Assembly (NCBI GenBank): GCA_918797485.1
Contig: CAKKNE010000002.1
Coordinates: forward strand, 3,190,501 to 3,254,500
DNA length: 64,000 bases
Source of the DNA: Pelagomonas calceolata
Taxonomy: Eukaryota; Sar; Pelagophyceae; Pelagomonadales; Pelagomonadaceae
Direction: 5' to 3'
Part shown: positions 56,468-64,000 of the stretch, in pieces
How the letters are laid out: every line of letters begins with the position of its first letter
Position numbering within the stretch: the stretch's first letter is position 1
Translations under genes and position numbers: made by a program
The notes under the pieces: model-generated
Databases searched by the model: none
What the model was told of the DNA's origin: nothing
The model's input: only the letters and a program-made list of their open reading frames with translations

Positions 56468-56668
56468 TGGTTTTTGCCAGCTCTGTCCCGCTCCCCCCGA
56501 TAAAAACGCGCCTGTGTTACCAAGCTGCGAGCTGCAAACAACGACACACGTGCCCGGTCTTTCGCTGCTGCATCAATTTTGCACGCATCGTCGCTACAAG
56601 AGCCTGACACAGCCGCGCTCTCCCAAACAAGATCCATTGAAACGCTGCGTAAACGCTAGTTAATCAAT

Positions 56669-58555
56669 ATGGAGGCCACCCACAGCGCCGAGGCCGCCGA
56701 AAAGAAGGGCCTGCCGTCAGGTTGGACCGCGTCGCGCACCAAGGCCGGCCGCTGGACCTACATCGCGCCGGACGGCGAGGAGTTCTCGAGCCTCGCGTCG
56801 GCCAAGACCGCGGCCGCCAGCCAGAAGCCGCCACGCGTCTCCGAGTCGCCGACGGCGCGCCCCGGCGCCGCGGGCATCGACCGGTCGACCGGCGCCCTGG
56901 CGCGCGCGGCCGACCCCGTGCAGCGCGCCAAGGCGGCAGCCGCGGCCGCGCAAGCTGAGGCCATCCTGCCCTCGACGGGCGACGACGGCCTGAGCCAGTA
57001 CGAGCGCGAGCGCCTCGGCCGCATCGCGCGCAACGAGGCGTTCATGCAGTCGCTCGGGCTGGGCGGCGGATTAGCGGGCGGCACGCCGGGCGGCAAGCGC
57101 GCCGCGGCGTCGCAGCGCGGCGTGCCCCGCAAGAAGGTGAAGAAGGCTCCGGCCGGGCCCGCGCGCCGGTCGCCGAGATTGGAGGAGGAAAAGACGGGCA
57201 AGAAGGCCTCCGAGCCCCTCGCGGCGCTCTCCTACTCCACGGCCGAGGCCAAGCCCGAGCGCGAGCGCCTCACGGGCGACCACGCCTACCGCGTCGACGG
57301 CTTCGACTCCGCGCGCACGGCTCAGCCATTCTCGGCCAAGCAGGCCGAGTCGGCCGCCGCGCGCGTCAAAGCGCTCAAGGCTTCAAATGCAGACGCCGAG
57401 GCCATTGAAGAGGCCGAGGCCGACCAGAAGGCCTGCGACGCGGAGGCCGCCGAGGCCCTCGCGGCCGTGACGGCCGAGGACGCCGAGGAGCGGGCCGACG
57501 CGGCGCGCCTCGTGGCGCGCGTCGCCGGCGCGGCGAGCGGCACGCGCAAGGCGCTGAGCGAGGCGCGCTACGCCACGTCCCTGCAGCAGATGCGCATCCG
57601 CGACGTCGACATCGCCAAGGTGACGCAGGCCCGGACCTACGCGCTCGCCTGGCAGCCGCGTTCTGATAGGTTACTGATCGCGTCGGGCGACGTGAACGGC
57701 CAGCTCGGGCTCTGGGACGTCGACGAGGCGGACGCCGAGAAGTGCTGCTGGTCGCTCAGTCGGGCTCATAGCCGGCCCGTGACGGCGTTGTACTGGGACG
57801 GCGGTTCCGTGATTTCGGGCGGCTACGACTCGCTCGTGCGCAAGTGCGCGCTGGACCACGCGCCCCTGGTCTCGACGGTCGTCGCCGATTACTACGACGA
57901 CGACGTCGACGACCTCACGCACTTCTGCCTCCAGGGCGACGTGGTGTGGGGCGCCCACAAGTGCGGCGGCGTGTCTCGATTTGATTCTAGGGCCGGGTCT
58001 CCCACCTCGAAGAAGCTCATTATCGACGCTCATGGGAGGAAAACGGCCCACATCGGCGTGCGGCCCGGCCACGAGTTCCACCTCACGACGTCGTCGAACG
58101 ACGGCTCGGTCGTCGTCTGGGACGTGCGCAAGCTCAAGCCCAAGAAGCCGACGGAGGTCTGGGCCTACGAGCACGCCAAGTCCGTGCACGGCTTCTGCTG
58201 GTCGGCGGACGGCAAAACGCTGGCCTCGTGCTCCTACGACGACACGGTCGGCTTCCACGATGTGGATAAGGACACGACCGTGTCCGTGCGCCACGACAAC
58301 CGCACGGGCCGCTACCTGACGCCCTTCAAGCCGACGATGGACCCGCACGCTCCCTTCCCGGCGGTCATCATGGGCTCCATGGGCCGGCCGCGCTGCGTCG
58401 ACGTGCTCCGGGCCAAGGCGCCGAACACGCTCATCAAGTTGAACGACCGCGACAACGTCTTCCACGCGGTCACGTCGCTCCACGACGTCCACCCCTACGC
58501 GCACGTCATCGCCGGCGCGAACAACAGCGGCCGGCTCTCGATCTGGCGCGCCTGA
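56669..58555 (+). CDS. WDR76: WDR76/CMR1-like WD40 protein with MBD-like N-terminus
   Basis: 628 residues. The N-terminus (GLPSGWTASRTKAGRWTYIA, then PDGEEFSSLASA) resembles an MBD/TAM fold. LSQYERERLGRIARNEAFMQ-SLGL is the characteristic helix of CMR1/WDR76 proteins. From ~310 a seven-bladed propeller follows: LAWQPRSDRLLIASGDVNGQ-LGLWDV, HSRPVTALYWDGGSVISGGY, HEFHLTTSSNDGSVVVWDVR, VHGFCWSADGKTLASCSYDD. Family members bind damaged or methylated DNA and act with CRL4 ubiquitin ligase and nuclear quality-control sites. The middle is Lys/Ala-rich and likely nuclear. It converges with the OSCA gene, 44 bp between stops. Confidence 0.85.
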   Translation: MEATHSAEAAEKKGLPSGWTASRTKAGRWTYIAPDGEEFSSLASAKTAAASQKPPRVSESPTARPGAAGIDRSTGALARAADPVQRAKAAAAAAQAEAILPSTGDDGLSQYERERLGRIARNEAFMQSLGLGGGLAGGTPGGKRAAASQRGVPRKKVKKAPAGPARRSPRLEEEKTGKKASEPLAALSYSTAEAKPERERLTGDHAYRVDGFDSARTAQPFSAKQAESAAARVKALKASNADAEAIEEAEADQKACDAEAAEALAAVTAEDAEERADAARLVARVAGAASGTRKALSEARYATSLQQMRIRDVDIAKVTQARTYALAWQPRSDRLLIASGDVNGQLGLWDVDEADAEKCCWSLSRAHSRPVTALYWDGGSVISGGYDSLVRKCALDHAPLVSTVVADYYDDDVDDLTHFCLQGDVVWGAHKCGGVSRFDSRAGSPTSKKLIIDAHGRKTAHIGVRPGHEFHLTTSSNDGSVVVWDVRKLKPKKPTEVWAYEHAKSVHGFCWSADGKTLASCSYDDTVGFHDVDKDTTVSVRHDNRTGRYLTPFKPTMDPHAPFPAVIMGSMGRPRCVDVLRAKAPNTLIKLNDRDNVFHAVTSLHDVHPYAHVIAGANNSGRLSIWRA

Positions 58556-58599
58556 GCCCCTGTCTACTAACCTGAACGTTGTATGAAAACATCACATTC

Positions 58600-61161
58600 T
58601 TATATGTAGTCCGTGGCGTCGGTCGGGTCCGAAGCGTCGCGGGGCGGAGGAGTCGTCGCGCGCTCGGGCGAGGCCTCGGGGCTACGGCGGCGCGGCGGCG
58701 TGTTCGGCCGCGAGCCCGCGTCCGAGAGCCGCGCGATGTGCTGCAGCAGCGGGTTCGGTGTGCCAACCGCGCCGGGCGGCGCGTAAGAACCGTCGTCGTC
58801 GACGCGGCCACCGCTCCGGTCGACCTTCACGGCGACGTTCAGAGGGAGCCCGTCCAACAAATCGTGGTAGCCGATGCGGTAGGCCAACGCGACGAGTTGG
58901 CTCACGAACGGCAGCGGCACGACCGCCGCCGCGAGGCCCCAGTCGCGCGACGACGTGAAGACGCCGATCAGGACGATCTGCGCGCCCGTCAGAGCCACGA
59001 GGAGCGACTGCAGCAACATCGGTAAAAATGCCCCTCCAAGCTGGCACGGCGGCGCGTAGACGTGGAGCAGCTGGTGCTTGTAGACGAGCCACGCCGCCGC
59101 GAAGTAAGCTAACGCGAACGGCGCGACGAGCGGCGTGACCACCGAAAACGTCAGCAGAATACAACAGACCACGACGACGTTCGGCAGGATCCAGCCGTAC
59201 CGCGCCGGGTCGCACTCGTCGTGGTCGTCGAAGGGGTTGCCCCGCCTTCGCCTCAGTTCCTTGACGGCCGTCTTCGAGACGAGCGCCCAGGCCCGCGCGA
59301 GCTCCCAGGCCAGGCCGAAGCACGTCTTCACGACGAGCGCGCTCACGAAGTAGCCCGCCGAGTCCGCGACGCGCCCGGCAATCAACTCGACCGCCTCCCG
59401 CGGGTTCTGGCGCGCGACGTGCGTCAGGTCCTCCACACTGAGACTCACGATGCTCCCGTAGATCCACAAGAACTGGAAGACGACGTAGCGCCGAAAGACG
59501 GACGTCTCGACGGCGCGCCGGTCGAGGGGCCGCTCGTAGAAGATGGCCACGGCGTACGCCACCCAGGGCACGACCAGCAAGAAGACGAGGCCGCCGCCCG
59601 TCGCCAGGGCCCGCGTCGCGAAGGTCGTCGCGTCCTCCTTTGATTGTTTTTTGGTCACGAAGCCCGAAAGCGCCACTAACAACGGCGCCAGGTACTCGGC
59701 GCACCACCGCTGCACGCCCTCCTCCCGGAAGAACGCGGCGACGGCGCCCAGCAGCGTCAGGAACGCGACGCCGCAGAGCGGCACCGCGACGTAGTCGACG
59801 GCCCAGGTCCTTAACCTCCTCTGGCGGAGCGCCGTCGCCGCGTGCCTCCAAATAATGTCCCGGGGCCGCGGCGCCGGGGCCGCGACGACCGTGAACGCGC
59901 GCGCCGAGAGCTTCACGGACGCCGCGACGGTCGCCGCTCGAAGTGTCGAGAACGTGGCGAAGGCCGTCGACCGGCTCGGTCGGCCCCTTACTAAAAGATA
60001 GAGCTCCTCGCAGAGGAAGGGCAGGTGCGCGTCCACGCCGCCCCGGTCCTCATCGTCGGGGTCGCCGTCGAGGAGCCCCTCGCGCAGGCCCTCGCGCCGC
60101 CCCCGGAGCCGCTCCGTCAGCCGCGCGAAGAACGCGTCGCAGCGGCCCCGGCGCTCGTCCTCCGGGACGACGAGGCGCACCGCCGCGACCTCGCCGGGGA
60201 AGAGCGTCTCGAGGTGGGCCTTGAGCGCCGCCTCGTCGCGCAGCGCCGGCGGCAAATGTTGTAGGGATACAGTATACGACGCGGCGCGCGGCCAGTCCGG
60301 GTCGCCGCGCAGCAGCCAGCCCAGCCGCGCGTCGCGGTAGGCGCGGTACCGCGCGCGCACGGCGCGGTAGACCTCGAGCGCGACGACCCAGGCGCCCAGC
60401 ACGGCCGCCCAGGCCGCCGTCCGCGCGCGCGCCCGGTCGGTCGCGTCCGTCGCGACGGCGCCGAGCGTGACGCGCGCGAATGCGGCGCGCTGGCGGGCAG
60501 CTGTATCCGCCGCCGCGAGGCCCGAATCTTCCAGTGGCCGCGCGGCCCAGTAGTAGATCGGCAATAACACACAGCAGCCGAGCGCGCAGCAGAACGCCGC
60601 GAGCCGCGCGCAGAGCGCCAGGAAGCTGCAGCACGCGTAGGCGTCGAGGCCGTGAAGTTCTATCAGCGCCATGTCCGGGCACGAGACCGAGCGCCGCGCC
60701 CAGTCGCAGGCGCCCCCGACGGGCCGCGCGTGGCGCTCGAGGCCCGTGGCCCTTTGTCCCAGCTTCGCGAGCCGCGTAGACGTAAGTTGGCGCCGCGACG
60801 CGTAGACGTAGGCGCGCTTTCGAAAGGCCTCGCGGAAGACCAGCAGCAGGACCATCGCTAACGCGTAGAGCTGGACGACGCCGAGAACGAAGCCCCACGA
60901 GTTTCGCTGAGCGTTCAGTCCTAATGTCGGCGCTCCCGTCGGCGCTCCCGTCGGCGCGGCCGTCGTTGGTACAGCTGTTGGGCCCGGCGTCGGCGCGGAC
61001 GTCTTGCGAGTTGGTGCGGCCGTGCTTTTGAGCGTCGGCCGGAGCGTCGGCGGCGGCGTAGAGGCGGCGGCCGGCTGAGTGGTGGGGGCGGTTGTGGCGT
61101 TACTGGAGGCGGCGTCGCAGCACGAGGCCAGCAGCAGTGCTGCTGCGGCAGCAGCCCTCAT
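58600..61161 (-). CDS. OSCA/TMEM63 (CSC1-like) mechanosensitive channel with N-terminal Thr/Pro stalk
   Basis: 853 residues from the ATG at 61161, which begins a signal peptide (MRAAAAAALLLASCCDA). A frame opens 7 codons earlier. Residues ~20-100 are an extracellular Thr-Ala-Pro stalk with TAPTGAPT repeats. About eleven hydrophobic helices follow in OSCA order, with the cytosolic loop (PWPRAASYTVSLQHLPPALR-like entry, then ETLFPGEVAAVRLVVPEDER and RSTAFATFSTLRAATVAASV) and the pore region (YVVFQFLWIYGSIVSLSVED; SAGYFVSALVVKTCFGLAWE). The tail is Ser/Pro-rich. OSCA/TMEM63 proteins are osmotic or stretch-gated cation channels. The secreted-type stalk before TM0 is longer than usual. Confidence 0.85.
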   Translation of the reverse strand: MRAAAAAALLLASCCDAASSNATTAPTTQPAAASTPPPTLRPTLKSTAAPTRKTSAPTPGPTAVPTTAAPTGAPTGAPTLGLNAQRNSWGFVLGVVQLYALAMVLLLVFREAFRKRAYVYASRRQLTSTRLAKLGQRATGLERHARPVGGACDWARRSVSCPDMALIELHGLDAYACCSFLALCARLAAFCCALGCCVLLPIYYWAARPLEDSGLAAADTAARQRAAFARVTLGAVATDATDRARARTAAWAAVLGAWVVALEVYRAVRARYRAYRDARLGWLLRGDPDWPRAASYTVSLQHLPPALRDEAALKAHLETLFPGEVAAVRLVVPEDERRGRCDAFFARLTERLRGRREGLREGLLDGDPDDEDRGGVDAHLPFLCEELYLLVRGRPSRSTAFATFSTLRAATVAASVKLSARAFTVVAAPAPRPRDIIWRHAATALRQRRLRTWAVDYVAVPLCGVAFLTLLGAVAAFFREEGVQRWCAEYLAPLLVALSGFVTKKQSKEDATTFATRALATGGGLVFLLVVPWVAYAVAIFYERPLDRRAVETSVFRRYVVFQFLWIYGSIVSLSVEDLTHVARQNPREAVELIAGRVADSAGYFVSALVVKTCFGLAWELARAWALVSKTAVKELRRRRGNPFDDHDECDPARYGWILPNVVVVCCILLTFSVVTPLVAPFALAYFAAAWLVYKHQLLHVYAPPCQLGGAFLPMLLQSLLVALTGAQIVLIGVFTSSRDWGLAAAVVPLPFVSQLVALAYRIGYHDLLDGLPLNVAVKVDRSGGRVDDDGSYAPPGAVGTPNPLLQHIARLSDAGSRPNTPPRRRSPEASPERATTPPPRDASDPTDATDYI

Positions 61162-61215
61162 TGGCGTATGAAACTGCACCAATGCACGTTATGCAAAGTT
61201 CAGGCCTGCATTCAG

Positions 61216-61237
61216 CCTAGTGTATCGACACACTAGC
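61216..61237. promoter_or_regulatory. Dyad promoter element, 16-bp class, near-perfect palindrome (OSCA upstream)
   Basis: CCTAGTGTATC then GACACACTAGC. CTAG cores at 61217 and 61233. It lies 55 bp upstream of the OSCA ATG. The remaining gap to 61382 has an AGCCTC triplet repeat and no gene. Confidence 0.75.
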
Positions 61238-61382
61238 TCTTCGCTGGTACGGGGAACCCTGCGATGTAACTAGCCTCAGCCTCAGCCTCGCTTTTCGCGC
61301 ACTAGTCCTTCTAAAAGGCGAAGACAAGTACGCAGACGAAATATTATGAAGAAGCACATGATTAGAACAAACAGAAGAAGAC

Positions 61383-64000
61383 CTAGGAGTTCATGAAGTC
61401 GAACGCGGAGCTGGCCGGCGCCGGCGCCGCCGCCGACATGCCGGCGAACGGGTCGGCGCCGCCGGGCGGTGGCGGCAGGCCGCCCATGGAGGGCATCGGC
61501 GCATTCGTCGCGCCGCCCATGCCCGCGAAAGGATCTCCTGACGAGAGGCCCACCGACGCGAAGGGGTCCACGGATGCGCCGCCGCCGAACGCTGGCGCGG
61601 AGGCGCCGCCGGAGGCGAACGGGTCGTTGCCGGCGGCGAAGGGGTCCTCCGCGGCGAGCTGCGCCGTGAGCTTCGCGACGCCGCCGTTGCTGGACCCGGG
61701 CGGCCGCCAGACGGCGTCCTGCTGCTTCGGCGGGCCGCGCGCGGGCGGCCCGCGGCGGCGCGGCGCCGGCGCCGGCGGCTTGGGCAGCTTCGGGATCGGC
61801 ACGGCCGGCGCCCGGGCGTGGCTGGCGCTCGTGAGCGCGAGCGGGTCGCCGGGCATGGCGCCAGCACCAAAGTTGTAGTCCGACGCGTGCGACGAGCCCG
61901 CGCCGCGGTAGACGTCCGCCGCCGGCGACGGCGCCCGGGGGACCGGGGCCGGCGCCGCGGCCGCCGGCGACGGCGTCGCCCGGAACGGGTCCGGCGCCGA
62001 CATCCGCGGCTGGACAGATGAGGGGCTGTCGAGCTCGCCGCGGCGCGCCTGGATCGCCGAAGCGAGCATGGCCTCGACGCGGCCCGCGACCATGTCGAAC
62101 TGCCTCGCGTTCAGGGCCTTCTCGTCGAGCAGCGGGATCAATGAAGGCAGCACGTCTCTCAAGATGCGCGACTGCTCCGGTAATCTTTTAGCGACGAGGT
62201 CGAAGCACCCGAGCACGCACATCGCTAAAGCAGGCTGGCCGTGCACTAATCTCACAGAATCGCGCAGCGCCGGCAGAACGACCCTCATCAGGACCTCGGG
62301 CGGCGTCGCCGGGGGGCGGTCCAAAGCCGCGGCGAGCGCCTTGTGCGCCGTCACGCGCGTCGCCAAAGCACAAGTCTTCGACGCGACGCACCTACAGACC
62401 GCCGGCACGAGATCTGTGGAGACACGACTAGAGACGCCGTTCCGGGCGGCGATCGACGCCTTCGCGATGACCGCGTCCAAGACATCGGACGAAGCCAGCT
62501 GTCTCAATGCAGCGTCTCTGAGCCGAGGCCCGGCGTCGTCGCGCAGCGCTCGCGCCAAAGCGTCGACGACGCGCTTCGCCGCCCACGACGCGTCGGCCCG
62601 ATCCAACAGCAGCGTGGCGTGCTCGACGACGGCCAGGACGGCCTGGGGCCCCGCCGCGTCGACCAGGAACCGCTCCAAAATGGGCTGGATGCTCTTGCGG
62701 AACGCGCGCGCGTCGAGGCGCGCGGCACACGCGAGTAACGCCGGCGCCGCGGGCGCGCAGAGCTTGGGCTGCGCGCGGACGCACGCATCTAATGAAGGCA
62801 GGACCACGATCAGCAAAGTGCGGTCCGTGAAGCACTCCCGGTACTCGACGTCCGCGCCACTGTCGAGCATCGACGTCAGGTTGCCCAAAAACGCGGCAGC
62901 TAAAGAAGGGTCCCTCGATGGCAGCGCGTCGAGCTCCTTGAGGGCCGCCACGGCCGGCGCGTGGAAGAGGGGGCAGCCTCGTAATGCGGCCGCATCCAAG
63001 CGCGACTGCGGGTGCACGGCCAGAGAGCGCGACACCGCGTCGCGGACGAGCGACGGCAGTTGCGAGGGGTCCAGCTGTTGTAACCGAGAACACGCGCTGC
63101 GGTGGCCGTACAGATTGTCGCATCCTTGTAAAGCTTTGGAACCGGTAAAGACCTCCCACAAGACACACCCCAACGAGAAGACGTCGCACGCGGGCGCCGC
63201 GACGCGGTCGCCATTTTTGGTAAGTTCGGGCGACGTGTACTCGAGCCGGGGCTCGCCCGTCAGCTCTCCCCCAATAGCACCTTCATTAGCAAAGTAGGGG
63301 CTCGCGACGCCGTACTGGCCCGCCGGGATCGATAGCGCCAACCCAAACCCGCCCAACCGCCAGTCGCCCGTCTTCGTCAGCCAGATGCTCTCGGGACTCA
63401 CGCCGAGGTGCGCTCTTTGGACCATGCCGCCCGCACCCTTCAAAGCCTGCAGCGCGTCCGCGAGCGACGCGGCGCCTCTTGCCACTTCAGCTGTCGTGAA
63501 GGCGCCGTCGCGCCAGTGGCTCGGAACCTTATCACTGGCAACGCCGGGCCACGTCTTGTGCAGGGCGTTGCCCAACGAGCACGCGACTCTTTCCCCAACA
63601 AAGACGATGGCCTGCCTCGACTCCAACGTCTCGATGAGCTGGAGGCAACCGGGTGGGGCTTTTCGGGACGCGGTCGCGACGGCCGTGCCGACCCCCAACG
63701 CCGCCGAGGCCATGGCGTCCCTCAAAGACGTGGGGCCCGCCGCGGCGGCCCTCACTTTTTCGAGCTGTCTCCTCTCGATGCCCGCGAGATTTGCTAAAGT
63801 GGCCACGTCGCGCCGCGCCGTCATCACCACCTTTTCGAAGAGGCTCTTCTGGTTTCGCAATTGCTTTTCGAGGGCCGCCTTCTCAAACACGAAGACCGAG
63901 ACCTCGAGGCCGTCCTTCTTGCGCGTCGCCTGGTACGACTTCCACTGGTAGCCGTGGCCGCCGCTCCCGGTCGCGTCCTTGTCGACGTCGTAGCGCTTGC
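61383..64000 (-). CDS. SCYL2: SCYL2-type pseudokinase, clathrin/AP-2-linked (N-terminus beyond window)
   Basis: 872 residues visible. The frame stays open past 63890 to the window edge (YQWKSYQATRKKDGLEVSVF, then VFEKAALEKQL), matching the N-lobe of SCYL2. The kinase-like domain lacks catalytic residues. Where HRD and DFG should be, the sequence has RAHLGVSPESIWL and WRLGGFGLAL, and the VAIK Lys is absent (VSVFVFEK). The HEAT-like helical repeats (about 330-640) follow. The disordered tail has several DPF motifs (AEDPFAAGNDPFASGG; VDPFASVG; GDPFAGMGG) for adaptor appendage binding. SCYL2 (CVAK104) acts in clathrin trafficking between trans-Golgi and endosomes. Confidence 0.88.
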   Translation of the reverse strand, partial: KRYDVDKDATGSGGHGYQWKSYQATRKKDGLEVSVFVFEKAALEKQLRNQKSLFEKVVMTARRDVATLANLAGIERRQLEKVRAAAAGPTSLRDAMASAALGVGTAVATASRKAPPGCLQLIETLESRQAIVFVGERVACSLGNALHKTWPGVASDKVPSHWRDGAFTTAEVARGAASLADALQALKGAGGMVQRAHLGVSPESIWLTKTGDWRLGGFGLALSIPAGQYGVASPYFANEGAIGGELTGEPRLEYTSPELTKNGDRVAAPACDVFSLGCVLWEVFTGSKALQGCDNLYGHRSACSRLQQLDPSQLPSLVRDAVSRSLAVHPQSRLDAAALRGCPLFHAPAVAALKELDALPSRDPSLAAAFLGNLTSMLDSGADVEYRECFTDRTLLIVVLPSLDACVRAQPKLCAPAAPALLACAARLDARAFRKSIQPILERFLVDAAGPQAVLAVVEHATLLLDRADASWAAKRVVDALARALRDDAGPRLRDAALRQLASSDVLDAVIAKASIAARNGVSSRVSTDLVPAVCRCVASKTCALATRVTAHKALAAALDRPPATPPEVLMRVVLPALRDSVRLVHGQPALAMCVLGCFDLVAKRLPEQSRILRDVLPSLIPLLDEKALNARQFDMVAGRVEAMLASAIQARRGELDSPSSVQPRMSAPDPFRATPSPAAAAPAPVPRAPSPAADVYRGAGSSHASDYNFGAGAMPGDPLALTSASHARAPAVPIPKLPKPPAPAPRRRGPPARGPPKQQDAVWRPPGSSNGGVAKLTAQLAAEDPFAAGNDPFASGGASAPAFGGGASVDPFASVGLSSGDPFAGMGGATNAPMPSMGGLPPPPGGADPFAGMSAAAPAPASSAFDFMNS

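Noticed and set aside
881-61237. Dyad elements as introners, tRNA-like genes or a CRISPR-like array
   Set aside because: Copies are 21-24 bp, intergenic, without GT..AG ends or cloverleaf, and kilobases apart with no regular spacers.
1-64000. Retroelements, LTRs, virus-derived genes, rRNA
   Set aside because: No reverse transcriptase, integrase, capsid-like protein, long terminal direct repeats or rRNA segments were recognised on either strand.

Overview
The window looks like nuclear DNA of a small marine stramenopile alga, most likely a pelagophyte (Pelagomonas/Aureococcus-like). This is inference. The reasons are GC-rich, tightly packed, nearly intron-free genes, a mostly eukaryotic protein set (VPS53, golgin, Sec20, IST1, SCYL2, proteasome beta1, cytosolic AspRS, kinesin-6-like), signal-peptide-plus-transit leaders on bacterial-type proteins (RsmB, ribosome recycling factor, parvulin) as expected for a complex red plastid, and Pro-Thr stalks and a CCACGGG cysteine module that I associate with stramenopiles. 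No rRNA, tRNA, CRISPR array, retroelement or virus-derived gene was recognised.

Layout. 1-4.1 kb: 5' end of VPS53, an EF-hand-like protein, NCA2. 4.1-6.4 kb: gene-poor tract with broken-looking membrane-protein pieces and a 39-bp tandem repeat. 6.4-11.3 kb: RsmB and RRF on a shared divergent promoter, then a Cdc48 with a signal peptide. 11.6-12.1 kb: an inverted-repeat DNA element with 8-bp target duplication. 12.2-19 kb: small membrane proteins, kinesin-6, a sulfotransferase-like protein, a GNAT. 19-24.9 kb: GRIP golgin, LRR protein, parvulin. 25-32.3 kb: subtilase, AspRS, a HAD-ankyrin fusion. 32.3-41.6 kb: an Ala-rich secreted protein, MFS transporter, FN3/WW protein, proteasome beta1, and an endonuclease/exonuclease/phosphatase-fold protein whose N-terminus resembles the Ala-rich protein. 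41.7-47.3 kb: RRM-like basic protein, METTL1, a two-TM channel-like protein, an unknown, an EF-hand protein. 47.3-49.2 kb: repeats and small basic ORFs. 49.2-64 kb: IQANK1-like ankyrin protein, a second inverted-repeat element, Sec20, IST1, class III aminotransferase, WDR76/CMR1, OSCA/TMEM63 channel, and a partial SCYL2 pseudokinase.

The strongest unexplained signal is a 21-24 bp dyad element, GCTAGTGTCTTAC - short spacer - CGCTAGC. It occurs 15 times clearly and about five times in degraded form. It is always intergenic, lies 48-320 bp upstream of start codons (usually between divergent genes), and was not found in 3'-to-3' gaps or recognised coding regions. The CTAG-to-CTAG distance is almost always exactly 16 or 18 bp. 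It looks like the main promoter element of this genome. Convergent genes are separated by as little as 10 bp, so nearly all non-coding sequence is promoter, and each promoter carries one copy of this element.
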